Shown here: positions 1 to 8,523 of the stretch, piece after piece
Layout: each line of letters opens with the position of its first letter
Position numbering within the stretch: position 1 is the first letter of the stretch
Source: Paeniglutamicibacter psychrophenolicus
Lineage (GTDB): Bacteria; Actinomycetota; Actinomycetes; Actinomycetales; Micrococcaceae
Reading direction: 5' to 3'
Length of the DNA: 64,000 bases
Assembly (NCBI RefSeq): GCF_017876575.1
Contig: NZ_JAGIOE010000001.1
Span: forward strand, 1,674,001 to 1,738,000
Position numbers and translations under genes: made by a program
The notes under the pieces: model-generated
What the model was told of the DNA's origin: nothing
The model's input: only the letters and a program-made list of their open reading frames with translations
Database searches by the model: none

Positions 1-924
1 CGCGGGGTCGCCATCCTCTACGTCTCGCACCGGTTGCGCGAGATCTTCGATTTGTGCGACGAGATCACCGTGCTCAAGGACGGCGCGTTCATCTCCCACA
101 CCCCCGCCGCCGAGCTGGACACCGCCGAACTGGTCCGCCTGATGGTGGGCCGCTCCATCAGCACCTACTTTCCCGCCGCACTCGAGGGCACCGTGCCGGG
201 GGACACCCGCCTGCGGATCCGCGGCGGCGGCAACGACTGGATCGACGGGATCGACCTGCAGCTGCATGCCGGGCACATCACCGGGCTCGCCGGGCTCCAG
301 GGCGCCGGGCGCACCGAACTGGCCGAGGCGATCTTCGGCGCTGCCCCCTTCACCCGCGGGACCCTGGCCATCGACGGACGCGAAGCACGCATCACCTCCA
401 TCCGCACGGCGGTTCGCTCCGGCATCGCGCTGATCACCGAGGACCGCAAGGCCCAGGGCCTTGCCCTGGGCCAGTCGGTGCTCAACAACGCGCTGCTGGC
501 GGTCCGCTCGGTCTTCTCCCGGCGCTCCGCCGCCGCTGCCGCCGCGCTGCCCGGGGTGCTGAACACCCTTGAACTCTCCTCCCGCGGCACCGACCAGGAG
601 GTCCAATTCCTCTCCGGCGGCAACCAGCAGAAGGTCGTGCTGGCCAAGTGGCTGCTCACCAAGCCCCGGATCGTGGTGCTCGACGAACCAACGCGCGGCA
701 TCGACGTCGGCGCGAAGGTCGCCGTCTACCAGCTGATCCGCGAGCTCGCCCGCGAAGGGGTCGCGATCCTGCTGATCTCCTCCGAACTGCCCGAGGTCAT
801 CGGCATGGCCGACACCATCCTGGCCATGCACGACGGGCGCATCGTCGCGCAGCTCCCGGCCGGCTCCAGCGAACAAGACGTGCTGGCCGCCGCCGTGGCC
901 GCACCGGGCGGGGGAACGCCATGA
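1..924 (+). CDS. Sugar ABC transporter ATP-binding protein (RbsA/MglA type), 5'-truncated
   Basis: Cytoplasmic ATPase that would power uptake of a monosaccharide or polyol. The reading frame is open from base 1, so the start lies outside the window. The first visible residues, with the VSHRLREIF motif, are the H-loop end of the first nucleotide-binding domain. The complete second domain follows: a degenerate Walker A (GLQGAGRTEL), the signature LSGGNQQK and the Walker B LDEPTRGID. A double-domain ATPase with a weak second P-loop is the hallmark of the CUT2 family (ribose, xylose, galactose, inositol carriers). Its TGA overlaps the ATG of the first permease, so the genes are translationally coupled. 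The substrate cannot be read from this gene. Confidence 0.93.
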   Translation, partial: RGVAILYVSHRLREIFDLCDEITVLKDGAFISHTPAAELDTAELVRLMVGRSISTYFPAALEGTVPGDTRLRIRGGGNDWIDGIDLQLHAGHITGLAGLQGAGRTELAEAIFGAAPFTRGTLAIDGREARITSIRTAVRSGIALITEDRKAQGLALGQSVLNNALLAVRSVFSRRSAAAAAALPGVLNTLELSSRGTDQEVQFLSGGNQQKVVLAKWLLTKPRIVVLDEPTRGIDVGAKVAVYQLIRELAREGVAILLISSELPEVIGMADTILAMHDGRIVAQLPAGSSEQDVLAAAVAAPGGGTP

Positions 925-2012
925 ACACCGCAACCGGCCGCGGACGCCGGCAACTGGACACCACCGCCATCGTCTTCATCGCCCTGGCCGCGGTCATGGC
1001 CATCGGCGCCATCCTGGTGGGAACCGTGGGACGGAACTTCCTGTCCCCGGGCAACATCCGCGACATCCTCACCTCCATGAGCGTGCTCGGATTCGTCGCC
1101 ATCGGCCAGACCCTGGTCATCCTCGGTTCCTCCCTGGACCTCTCGGTGCCCTACGTCGTCTCGCTCTCCTCGCTGATCGCCGCCGACACGATGGCCGGAT
1201 CCAACGCCAGGATCCTCCCGGCGGTGCTCGCCGCACTGGGGGCGTGCGCGCTGATTGGGCTGGCCAACGGGCTGATCGTCACCAAGCTCAAGGTCCACGG
1301 CTTCATGGCAACCCTGGGCATGGGCCTGGTCGTGAAGGGCTACCTCGATACCCAATACAAGGGCACCAGCGGAAACGTGCCCTGGAACTTCCAGCTCATC
1401 GGTGCCACAGGAATCGGCCCGGTGCCGATCTCCACGCTGCTGATGCTCGGCTTCGCCGCGCTGGTGGCGCTGTACCTGGCCCGGACGCGCACCGGAAACC
1501 ACCTCTTCGCCGTCGGCGACAACGTGGAGGTCTCCCGGCTCTCGGGCATCCGCACCGCCCGCCCGGTGATCGCCGCACACATGCTCTGCTCCGTCTTTGC
1601 GGGCCTGGCCGGGCTGCTGCTGGCCAGCCGGCTTGGCGTCGGCTCCCCGACCGTGGGCACCCAGGGCGGCTACGACCTGCTGTCCATCGCCGCGGTGGTG
1701 CTCGGCGGCACGCTGCTGATGGGCGGGCGCGGCTCGGTCTGGGGCACCATCGGCGGGGTTGCGATCTTCGCGGTGCTCGACAACGTCATGAGCGTGATGC
1801 AGCTGAACCCGTTCCTGAAGGAAGTGGTCCGCGGGGTGGTCATCGTGCTGGCCGTGGCCATCTACACCGGGCGAAGCATCGCCCGCCGGCGCGCCAGGTT
1901 CGGGCCCGACACCCCGCCGCCGGTGCCAGGGCCGAGCGATGCCGCGGCACCGGGACCCGCTTCCGCGAGCGCCCCAAGCACGAACCCCGGCGCGCGGGAG
2001 GCCCGGAGATGA
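921..2012 (+). CDS. Sugar ABC transporter permease 1 (CUT2 family)
   Basis: Integral membrane subunit of the sugar importer, 363 residues. The ATG at 921 overlaps the stop of the ATPase (ATGA junction). The protein opens with a hydrophilic N-terminus, has about eight to ten hydrophobic segments, and carries BPD_transp_2 family features such as AIGQTLVILGSSLDLSV near residue 65 and the VVLGGTLLMGGRGSV loop in the C-terminal half. The C-terminus is rich in Pro and Ala. A second, different permease follows immediately, so the transporter is probably a heterodimeric channel, as in the two-permease YtfT/YjfF arrangement. Family assignment is secure; the sugar is unknown. Confidence 0.92.
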   Translation: MNTATGRGRRQLDTTAIVFIALAAVMAIGAILVGTVGRNFLSPGNIRDILTSMSVLGFVAIGQTLVILGSSLDLSVPYVVSLSSLIAADTMAGSNARILPAVLAALGACALIGLANGLIVTKLKVHGFMATLGMGLVVKGYLDTQYKGTSGNVPWNFQLIGATGIGPVPISTLLMLGFAALVALYLARTRTGNHLFAVGDNVEVSRLSGIRTARPVIAAHMLCSVFAGLAGLLLASRLGVGSPTVGTQGGYDLLSIAAVVLGGTLLMGGRGSVWGTIGGVAIFAVLDNVMSVMQLNPFLKEVVRGVVIVLAVAIYTGRSIARRRARFGPDTPPPVPGPSDAAAPGPASASAPSTNPGAREARR

Positions 2013-3046
2013 ACGCCATCCGCACCCTGCTCAGCCCGCGCGGCGCCGTCTTCCTGCTGCTGGCGGGCCTGCTCATCGCCATCACCGTAATCAGCCCGTC
2101 CTTCGCCGAACCCAGCCAACTGATCCGCTTCACCCAGCGCGTGGCCCCCATCGCGATCGTGGCCATCGGGCAGTACTTCGTGATCGTCGGAGGCGAATTC
2201 GACCTGTCCATGGGCTCGCTGATCACCGCCCAGGTGGTCATCGCCGGCAACCTGATCGGGCAGGACGCCGGCCGCATCTTCCCGGTGCTGATCCTGATGC
2301 TGGTGCTTGGCGTGCTGGTGGGATTGGTCAACGGGCTGCTGGTCACCTTGCTGAAGGTCCCCTCCTTCATCGTCACCCTGGGGATGATGCTCGCGCTGCT
2401 GGGCGGTGTCATGTACTGGACCGGGGGAGCGGCCACCGGCAACCCGGTCGATTCCTTCCGGCAGCTGGGCCGCGGCGGCATCCGCGGCGTGCCGGTCATC
2501 GAGATCCTGCCCTACTCGGTGCTGGTCCTGGCCGCCGTGCTCGCCGCGGCGATCTGGCTCACCCGCACCTCCTTCGGCCGCACCATCATCGCCCTGGGCG
2601 ACAACCCGCGGGCCGTCCGCTACGCCGGGGCAAGGTCCTGGTGGGTCACAACCTCCACCTTCGTGATCTCCGCACTGACCGCCACCATCTCCGGGATCCT
2701 GCTGGTCGGCTACGCCGGGGTCCACCCCAAGGTCGGGCAGGGCTACGAATTCATCGCGATCACCGCGGTGGTCCTCGGCGGAGTGGTGCTCGGCGGCGGA
2801 CGCGGCTGGGTGGTTGCCGCGATGGCCGGGGCGTTCGCGCTCGAGGCCCTGTTCACGCTGCTGAACTTCGCCGAGGTCCCCTCCACGCTGCGCGACGGCA
2901 TCCAGGGCATCATCATCATTGCCGCCGTCGCCTACTCCGCCTCCCCACTCGGCGGCGCCAGGCGCAAGTCCGCCCCGCCGGCCCCGCCACAGACTTCCCC
3001 GCCAGACGGGAAGGAGCCGGTCGCACCCGCGCACCTTGGCTCATGA
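2009..3046 (+). CDS. Sugar ABC transporter permease 2 (CUT2 family)
   Basis: Second membrane subunit, 345 residues, whose ATG overlaps the stop of permease 1 by four bases. It shows the same BPD_transp_2 fold: a VAIGQYFVIVGGEFDLSMG segment near residue 50, a VPSFIVTLGMM segment, and AVVLGGVVLGGGRGW toward the C-terminus. The two permeases are clearly homologous but divergent, which supports a heteromeric channel rather than a recent duplication. The tail is Pro/Ala rich and cytoplasmic. Role: forms the translocation path with permease 1, energised by the upstream ATPase. Confidence 0.92.
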   Translation: MNAIRTLLSPRGAVFLLLAGLLIAITVISPSFAEPSQLIRFTQRVAPIAIVAIGQYFVIVGGEFDLSMGSLITAQVVIAGNLIGQDAGRIFPVLILMLVLGVLVGLVNGLLVTLLKVPSFIVTLGMMLALLGGVMYWTGGAATGNPVDSFRQLGRGGIRGVPVIEILPYSVLVLAAVLAAAIWLTRTSFGRTIIALGDNPRAVRYAGARSWWVTTSTFVISALTATISGILLVGYAGVHPKVGQGYEFIAITAVVLGGVVLGGGRGWVVAAMAGAFALEALFTLLNFAEVPSTLRDGIQGIIIIAAVAYSASPLGGARRKSAPPAPPQTSPPDGKEPVAPAHLGS

Positions 3047-3106
3047 AACACTCGCAACCCGGCCGGCACCACGCACCGGGACCAATCAACCTTTAGGAGG
3101 TTAGTG

Positions 3107-4348
3107 ATGCGACGCAAAGCAGTAATGACCCTCGCGGTCGGTGCCGTGGCAGCTCTTGCCCTGGTCGGGTGCACCACGGATCCGACCGTCACCGGGCCCG
3201 GAGCCAGTACCACCCCGGCGACCACCAGCGCCGCGGCCGAGTCATCCACCGCGCCCAGCACCCCGTCCACCGAGTGGTTCGACCAGGCGGTCTACGACGA
3301 ACAGTTCGCCCAACGCTCGGTCACCCCCGAAGGGCCCGCCGACAAGCCCTACCTGCAGCACATCAACGCGGAGATGGTCTCCACCGCAAAGTACAAGTCC
3401 ACCGGCGCCAAGAAGGCCTGCTTCGCCAACGCCTCGATCTCCAACCCGTGGCGGCAGACCGGCTGGATCACCATGAACGAGCAGCTCAAGGAACTGCAGA
3501 AATCCGGTGCCATCTCCGAGATGGAAACCCGTGATGCCAAGGACTCCGACGACACCCAGATCGCCGACATCGACTACTTCATCAACGAGGGCGAGTGCGA
3601 TGTCTTCATCATCTCCCCGAACTCCACCGCGGCGATGACCCCGGCCGTGGAACGCGCCTGCAAGACCGACAAACCGGTCATCGTCTTTGACCGCGGCGTC
3701 CAGACCGACTGCCCCGTCACCTTCATCCACCCCATTGGCGGCTTCGCCTGGGGCATCGACACCGCGGAGTTCCTCAACGACAACCTCCAGTCCGGCGACA
3801 AGGTCGTCGCCCTGCGCATCCTGCCGGGAGTGGACGTGCTCGAACAGCGCTGGGCCGCGGCCGAGAAGCTCTTCAAGGAATCCGGCGTCGAGGCCGTTGA
3901 CTACTTCACCGGCGCCGACCCGGTGGAGATCAAGAAGATCATCTCCGACGAGCTGGCCAAGGGCGAAGTGAAGGGCATCTGGATGGACGCCGGCGACGGC
4001 GCCGTGGCAGCCATCGAGGCGTTCGAGGACGCCGGCAAGGCCCTGCCGGTGATGACCGGCGAGGACGAGCTTTCCTTCCTGCGCAAGTGGAAGGACACCG
4101 GCATCACCGCGCTGGGCCCGGTCTACTCCAACTTCCAGTGGCGCACCCCGCTGCTGGCAGCCGCCGACATCTTCGCCGGCAAGGAGGTCCCGAAGGAATG
4201 GGTGCTGCCGCAGTCCCCGATCACCTCGGCCGACCTTGACTCCTACCTCACCGCGAACGAGGGCATGCCCGACGGGCACTACGCCAAGTTCGGCGGCGAG
4301 GACCTGCCGGGCTACCCGCAGATCTGGCAGAAGCGCGTCATCCCATAG
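3107..4348 (+). CDS. Sugar-binding lipoprotein of the ABC importer
   Basis: Extracytoplasmic substrate receptor, 413 residues. A perfect AGGAGG lies at 3095-3100, six bases before the ATG at 3107, which favours that start over the GTG three bases earlier. The N-terminus is a lipoprotein signal peptide (RRK, hydrophobic stretch, lipobox LVGC), followed by a Thr/Ser/Pro/Ala-rich linker. The mature part resembles periplasmic-binding-protein type 1 (Peripla_BP_4) receptors, with segments such as ECDVFIISPNS and KPVIVFDRGV. It ends the transporter part of the operon and is followed by two strong hairpins. Ligand unknown; a sugar or cyclitol is the reasonable guess from the neighbouring isomerases. 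Confidence 0.88.
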   Translation: MRRKAVMTLAVGAVAALALVGCTTDPTVTGPGASTTPATTSAAAESSTAPSTPSTEWFDQAVYDEQFAQRSVTPEGPADKPYLQHINAEMVSTAKYKSTGAKKACFANASISNPWRQTGWITMNEQLKELQKSGAISEMETRDAKDSDDTQIADIDYFINEGECDVFIISPNSTAAMTPAVERACKTDKPVIVFDRGVQTDCPVTFIHPIGGFAWGIDTAEFLNDNLQSGDKVVALRILPGVDVLEQRWAAAEKLFKESGVEAVDYFTGADPVEIKKIISDELAKGEVKGIWMDAGDGAVAAIEAFEDAGKALPVMTGEDELSFLRKWKDTGITALGPVYSNFQWRTPLLAAADIFAGKEVPKEWVLPQSPITSADLDSYLTANEGMPDGHYAKFGGEDLPGYPQIWQKRVIP

Positions 4349-4359
4349 CCGCGCACCGC

Positions 4360-4444
4360 ACCGGTGCACCTTCCCGGGTGCACCGGTTGGCGCTAGCCTG
4401 TCCCCAGGAGCCGGAACCCTCCGGCGCCCGGGGACAGGCTAGCG
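4360..4444 (+). terminator. Two consecutive hairpins after the binding-protein gene
   Basis: Two inverted repeats fill the gap between the binding-protein gene and the first isomerase. The first pairs 4360-4370 with 4377-4387 (11 bp). The second pairs 4391-4405 with 4430-4444 (15 perfect bp) and has a further CCGG/CCGG pairing in its loop. There is no T-run, so they may act as a partial terminator or as 3' stabilisers that keep the binding-protein message abundant relative to downstream genes. Confidence 0.6.
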
Positions 4445-4505
4445 GCACCACCACCTGCGAACCCCGCCCGACGGACGCACCAACTGATACGGAGAAGGCA
4501 CCACG

Positions 4506-5372
4506 ATGGAACGCAAACTGGGCGTCAACACCTGGATCTGGACCTCCCCGCTGCGCGACGACGACGTCCCGGAACTGGCAGCCCACGTCGCCTCCCTGGG
4601 GTTCGACGCGATCGAGCTGCCGCTGGAGAACCTCGGCGACTGGGACCCGAAGCGCACCGCCGGCGTGCTGGCCAAGCATTCCCTGGCCCCGGTCCTCATC
4701 GGCGCGATGTCCCCGGGCCGCAACCTGGTCTCCGCACCCGACACCGAGATCGCCGCCACCCAGACCTACCTGCGCGGACTCATCGACGCCGCCGCAGCCC
4801 TCGGGGCGAGCACCATCGCCGGCCCGTTCTACGCAGCCACCGGACGGACCTGGTCGATGAACGAGGTCCACCGCCGGGCCACCTACACCCAGTTGCGCGA
4901 GAACCTCGCCCCGCTGGTTGACCACGCCGCATCCAAGGGCGTGATGCTGGCCATCGAGCCGCTGAACCGCTACGAAACCTCGCTGATCAACACCGTGGAC
5001 CAAGCCTTCGACGCGCTCGAGCCGTTGCTCGGGCCCGGGCTCGGGATCGCGCTGGACAGCTACCACCTGAACATCGAGGAACAAGACATCGCCGCCGCCG
5101 TCGCCCGCGCCACCGGGCACATCGCCCACGTGCAGGTTTGCGGCAACGACCGCGGCACCGTGGGTGCCGACCACTTCGACTGGCACGGCTTCATCCGCGC
5201 CCTGGACCTGGCCGGGTACGACGGCCCGCTGTGCGTGGAATCGTTCACCCCGGAGAACGCCTCGATCGCGGTCGCCGCCTCCATTTGGCGGCCGCTGGCC
5301 AGCAGCCAGGACGCGCTGGCCGCGGACTCGCTGGGCTACCTGAGGAACCTGCAAGCGGGGGGACTGCGCTGA
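4506..5372 (+). CDS. Sugar isomerase/epimerase, TIM barrel (xylose-isomerase-like)
   Basis: Cytoplasmic enzyme of 288 residues from the ketose 3-epimerase/hydroxypyruvate-isomerase superfamily. A GGAG motif precedes the ATG. The expected metal ligands can be placed by spacing: Glu151 (AIEPLNRYE), Asp184 (LDSYH), Gln210 (HVQVCG) and Glu245 (CVESF). Tagatose/psicose 3-epimerases have His at the third position; Gln there is known from hydroxypyruvate-isomerase-like members, so an epimerase assignment should be held loosely. It lies just downstream of the sugar importer and its TGA overlaps the ATG of a second TIM-barrel gene, so it very likely processes the imported sugar. Confidence 0.85.
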   Translation: MERKLGVNTWIWTSPLRDDDVPELAAHVASLGFDAIELPLENLGDWDPKRTAGVLAKHSLAPVLIGAMSPGRNLVSAPDTEIAATQTYLRGLIDAAAALGASTIAGPFYAATGRTWSMNEVHRRATYTQLRENLAPLVDHAASKGVMLAIEPLNRYETSLINTVDQAFDALEPLLGPGLGIALDSYHLNIEEQDIAAAVARATGHIAHVQVCGNDRGTVGADHFDWHGFIRALDLAGYDGPLCVESFTPENASIAVAASIWRPLASSQDALAADSLGYLRNLQAGGLR

Positions 5373-6445
5373 TGGCCACGGAACCAACCGCCGGCACTGC
5401 CACCGAACCGGCCACCAAACCGGCCACCGGCCAAGGGACGCATCCGGTCACGCTGTTCACCGGCCAATGGGCGGACCTGCCCCTCGAGGAGGTCGCACGG
5501 CTCGCCGCGTCCTGGGGCTACGACGGGCTGGAGATCGCTGCCTCCGGCGACCACCTGGATTTGAAACGTGCCGACGAAGATGCCGCCTACCTGGACTCCC
5601 GCCGCGAAATCCTGGACCGCCACGGCCTTGGCGTCCACGCCATCTCCAACCACCTCACCGGCCAGGCGGTGTGCGACGACCCCATCGACTTCCGCCACCA
5701 AAACATCGTGCGCGACTACACCTGGGGCGACGGGGACCCCGAGGGCGTGCGGCAGCGCGCGGCCGAGGACATGAAGCGCGCGGCCCGGGTGGCGCGCAAG
5801 CTCGGGGTCGACACCGTCGTGGGGTTCACCGGCTCGAAGATCTGGCAGTACATCGCGATGTTCCCGCCCGTTCCCGCGGCGGTCATCGAGGCGGGGTACG
5901 AGGACTTCGCCGCGCGCTGGAACCCGATCCTGGACGTGTTCGACGACCAGGGTGTCCGCTTCGCCCACGAGGTCCACCCGTCCGAGATCGCCTACGACTA
6001 CCACTCCTCCATCCGGACCCTGGAGGCCATCGGGCACCGGGAAGCGTTCGGCTTCAACTGGGACCCCAGCCACATGATGTGGCAGAACATCGACCCGGTG
6101 GCCTTCATCTGGGACTTCAAGGACCGGATCTACCATGTCGACTGCAAGGACACCCGGATGCGCACCCCCAACGGCCGGGCCGGGGTGCTCGGCTCCCACC
6201 TGCCCTGGGGGGATCCGCGCCGCGGCTGGGACTTCGTCTCCACCGGGCGCGGGGACGTGCCCTGGGAAGATGCGTTCCGGACGCTGCGCTCCATCGGCTA
6301 CACCGGACCGATCTCCGTGGAATGGGAAGACGCCGGGATGGACCGGCTGCACGGGGCCGCCGAGGCGCACGACTTCGTGCGCTCGCTGCTCTGGGAAACC
6401 CCGGCAACAAGCTTCGACGCCGCCTTCAGCAACCAGGACCGGTAG
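5372..6445 (+). CDS. Sugar phosphate isomerase/epimerase, TIM barrel
   Basis: Second AP-endonuclease-2-fold enzyme, 357 residues, translationally coupled to the previous gene (TGATG). The first 25 or so residues are a low-complexity Thr/Ala/Pro stretch, so the true start may be further in. Metal-site motifs are visible: HEVHPSEIAYDY (Glu), FNWDPSHMMW (Asp and His), YHVDCKDTRMR (His) and SVEWEDAG (Glu). Such proteins accompany sugar or inositol importers in actinobacteria and catalyse ketose epimerisation or isomerisation. The reaction is not determined by sequence. It is the last gene of the operon. Confidence 0.87.
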   Translation: MATEPTAGTATEPATKPATGQGTHPVTLFTGQWADLPLEEVARLAASWGYDGLEIAASGDHLDLKRADEDAAYLDSRREILDRHGLGVHAISNHLTGQAVCDDPIDFRHQNIVRDYTWGDGDPEGVRQRAAEDMKRAARVARKLGVDTVVGFTGSKIWQYIAMFPPVPAAVIEAGYEDFAARWNPILDVFDDQGVRFAHEVHPSEIAYDYHSSIRTLEAIGHREAFGFNWDPSHMMWQNIDPVAFIWDFKDRIYHVDCKDTRMRTPNGRAGVLGSHLPWGDPRRGWDFVSTGRGDVPWEDAFRTLRSIGYTGPISVEWEDAGMDRLHGAAEAHDFVRSLLWETPATSFDAAFSNQDR

Positions 6446-6503
6446 CGCCGGACCAACGGACCGGCCCGGGACGGCAAGTCCATCACCGAGCCCCGTCCGG
6501 TGC

Positions 6504-7076
6504 TCAAATCCCGGATTCCAGCCTGTCGACGTAGCCCACCAGCGGACTGGCCACGACGGTGACGGCCTGCCCCGGCCGCAGCCCGCGGGCCTTCTGCCGG
6601 TTCCGCAGCGTCCAGGCACGGGTCCCGTGGCCGGTGTCGATGACCAGCTCGTGGCGGACCCTGCGCCGCTCGGCCCAGGACTGCCCGACGGTGTTCTTCC
6701 GGTCCCACAGCGCATTGTTCACCGCATCGGGCAGGAAATCCAGGAACTTGCGCTCGGAGATACTCACGACCGTCCCGGGAACCGAGGTTCGCGGCACCAA
6801 ATCGAGGATGCCCACGGCGATCTTCACCAGCGCAGCCAGCGCCAGCACCACCAGCACGACCCCGGCCAGCACCAGGACTCCGCCCAGTCGGGACGCCCCG
6901 GCATCCACGGCCGCGAGATGACGGATCTCGGCGCGCATCCTGGCGCCCACCACCAGCAGCACGATGCAGATGGCTGCCTGGAGCGCGCCGCGCAGGATCA
7001 GTGAAAGGGGCGCGTGCCCCGAGAACGGGCGCAGCGAAACCCCCAGGAACCGCGTCCACGACGTTGCTTTTTCCAT
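6504..7076 (-). CDS. Hypothetical membrane protein
   Basis: Protein of 190 residues with two strong hydrophobic segments (around ILRGALQAAICIVLLVVGA and VLVLAGVVLVVLALAAL) and a soluble C-terminal half containing many Arg and Trp residues. The ATG at 7076 (MEKATSW) is preceded by GGGGGAT; longer in-frame starts read through unlikely sequence. The C-terminal part, with a hydrophilic beta-rich look and RNRQKARGLRPGQAVTVVASP, suggests a small beta-barrel or OB-like domain. No family recognised. It converges with the isomerase operon. Confidence 0.7.
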   Translation of the reverse strand: MEKATSWTRFLGVSLRPFSGHAPLSLILRGALQAAICIVLLVVGARMRAEIRHLAAVDAGASRLGGVLVLAGVVLVVLALAALVKIAVGILDLVPRTSVPGTVVSISERKFLDFLPDAVNNALWDRKNTVGQSWAERRRVRHELVIDTGHGTRAWTLRNRQKARGLRPGQAVTVVASPLVGYVDRLESGI

Positions 7077-7307
7077 GTCCAACCATCCCCCTTGGTCATG
7101 CCCCACCCGGCGGAGGACAACCACCCCCCCCCGGACCGGAGCAGAATAGATGCTTAAGCAGTGCGCCACACTCGAAATCCCCAAAACGCACTGGTCAGCA
7201 CAGCATAGCCCGAAGCGGTAGGAAGGGGAACGGGTGCCCGCGCCGGCCTGACGGGCAGGCTTCCAGCCACCCGGGGTCCACGTGCCCACTGGCACCGGAC
7301 CCGGCGG

Positions 7308-7568
7308 CTAATCCAGTGCGAGCGCCGCCGCGGCCAGGACCTGCTGCACGCTGGGCACCCCCGAAGCCCTGAACACCTCGGTGCCGTCCCTGCGTACCAC
7401 CAGCGTGGGGGTGGAAACGATGCCCGCCTCCTCGGATTCGGCCAGGTGCGAGAGCACATCGACCTCGCGGATGTTCGCCTGCGCCAGCAGCTTGCCCGCA
7501 TCGCGGAGCACGGAGCGGGCGCGCACGCACGGTGCACAGAATGCGGAGGTGTAAAGGGTAAGTTCCAT
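7308..7568 (-). CDS. Glutaredoxin/thioredoxin-like protein
   Basis: Short thioredoxin-fold protein of 86 residues. The redox motif is FCAPC near residue 11, followed by the cis-proline segment VSTPTLVV, the usual layout for a glutaredoxin-like disulfide carrier. The ATG at 7568 gives MELTLYTSAFC, a typical beginning; a GTG one codon upstream is possible. It would reduce protein or low-molecular-weight disulfides in the cytoplasm. Actinobacteria use mycothiol, so it may be mycoredoxin-like, although the CAPC motif differs from the usual mycoredoxin CGYC. Confidence 0.8.
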   Translation of the reverse strand: MELTLYTSAFCAPCVRARSVLRDAGKLLAQANIREVDVLSHLAESEEAGIVSTPTLVVRRDGTEVFRASGVPSVQQVLAAAALALD

Positions 7569-7728
7569 CACCGGGATACAACCGCGCCCCGGCGCATTCG
7601 ATTCCCGCGCTGTGCACCGCAGGTGCCGGATGGGGCGCCCCCGTCTCCACCCTGGGGTGGAGACGGGCCGAAAACAATTCATCACCTGCTCCGATGCCGT
7701 GGCGGTGCGGATTTGAAATGCTGGTGGC

Positions 7729-8523
7729 ATGATCGAAGCAAACCCCGCACCCGAGACCGCCGCTTCCCCTGCGGCACCCCCATCCACCACCCTGGTGCTT
7801 TCCGCCCGGTCCCTGCGCCGCGCCTATGGATCGACCTTGGCGCTGGACGGCGTGGACCTGGACATCCGCACCGGAGAGTCCGTGGCCATCATGGGTCCCT
7901 CAGGCTCGGGCAAGTCCACGCTGCTGCACACCCTGGCCGGCATCGAACGCCCGGACTCCGGCTCGGTGCTCTTCACCCCGGCCCATGGGGCACCGCGGGA
8001 AATCACCGCGTTGGGGGAGTCCGAACGCTCCGGGCTGCGCCGCGGGTCCTTCGGCTTCGTCTTCCAGTCCGGGCTGCTGATCCCGGAGCTCACCGCGGTG
8101 GAGAACGTGGCGATGGCGCTGCTGATCAACGGGACCCCGCGCGCCGCGGCGCTGCCCCGCGCCACCGAATGGCTGCGTGCGCTGGGACTGGGCGGCATGG
8201 AGGAGCGGCGCATCGGCCAGCTCTCCGGCGGCCAGACCCAGCGCGTGGCCATCGCCCGCGCCCAGGTCACCGGCGCGCAGGTGACCTTCGCCGACGAGCC
8301 CACCGGCGCCCTGGATTCGGGCACCGGTGCCGAGGTCCTGGCGATCCTGATGGATTCCACCACCGGGCGCGGAAACACGCTGGTCATGGTGACCCACGAT
8401 GCCGAGGTTGCCGCACGCTGCGACAGGACCATCAGGCTGCGCGACGGACGCATCCTCGCCGAACAGACCGCGGCTGCAGCCTCGGGAAGCCCTCGGACCG
8501 AAACCCCGGGAACGGCGCAGTGA
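7729..8523 (+). CDS. ABC transporter ATP-binding protein (LolD/MacB type)
   Basis: ATPase of 264 residues. Walker A GPSGSGKST lies at about residues 56-64, the Q-loop is VFQSG, the signature is LSGGQTQRVAIARA, and Walker B is VTFADEPTGALD, which is diagnostic for the LolD/MacB/FtsE branch. A Pro/Ala-rich N-terminal extension of about 20 residues precedes the domain. Its TGA overlaps the ATG of the FtsX-type permease, so the pair forms one transporter. Such systems extrude peptides, antibiotics or lipids or act mechanically at the cell wall; the substrate is not evident. Confidence 0.92.
   Translation: MIEANPAPETAASPAAPPSTTLVLSARSLRRAYGSTLALDGVDLDIRTGESVAIMGPSGSGKSTLLHTLAGIERPDSGSVLFTPAHGAPREITALGESERSGLRRGSFGFVFQSGLLIPELTAVENVAMALLINGTPRAAALPRATEWLRALGLGGMEERRIGQLSGGQTQRVAIARAQVTGAQVTFADEPTGALDSGTGAEVLAILMDSTTGRGNTLVMVTHDAEVAARCDRTIRLRDGRILAEQTAAAASGSPRTETPGTAQ

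Noticed and set aside
726-1580. Long antisense frames opposite the sugar ABC genes and other operons
   Set aside because: They mirror real genes, have shadow composition (runs of Asp, Gly, His or Arg, Pro) and no protein-family features; high GC makes such frames common.
4391-4444. Inverted repeat as an insertion-sequence end
   Set aside because: It is a compact hairpin with a short loop at a gene end; there is no transposase and no target-site duplication.
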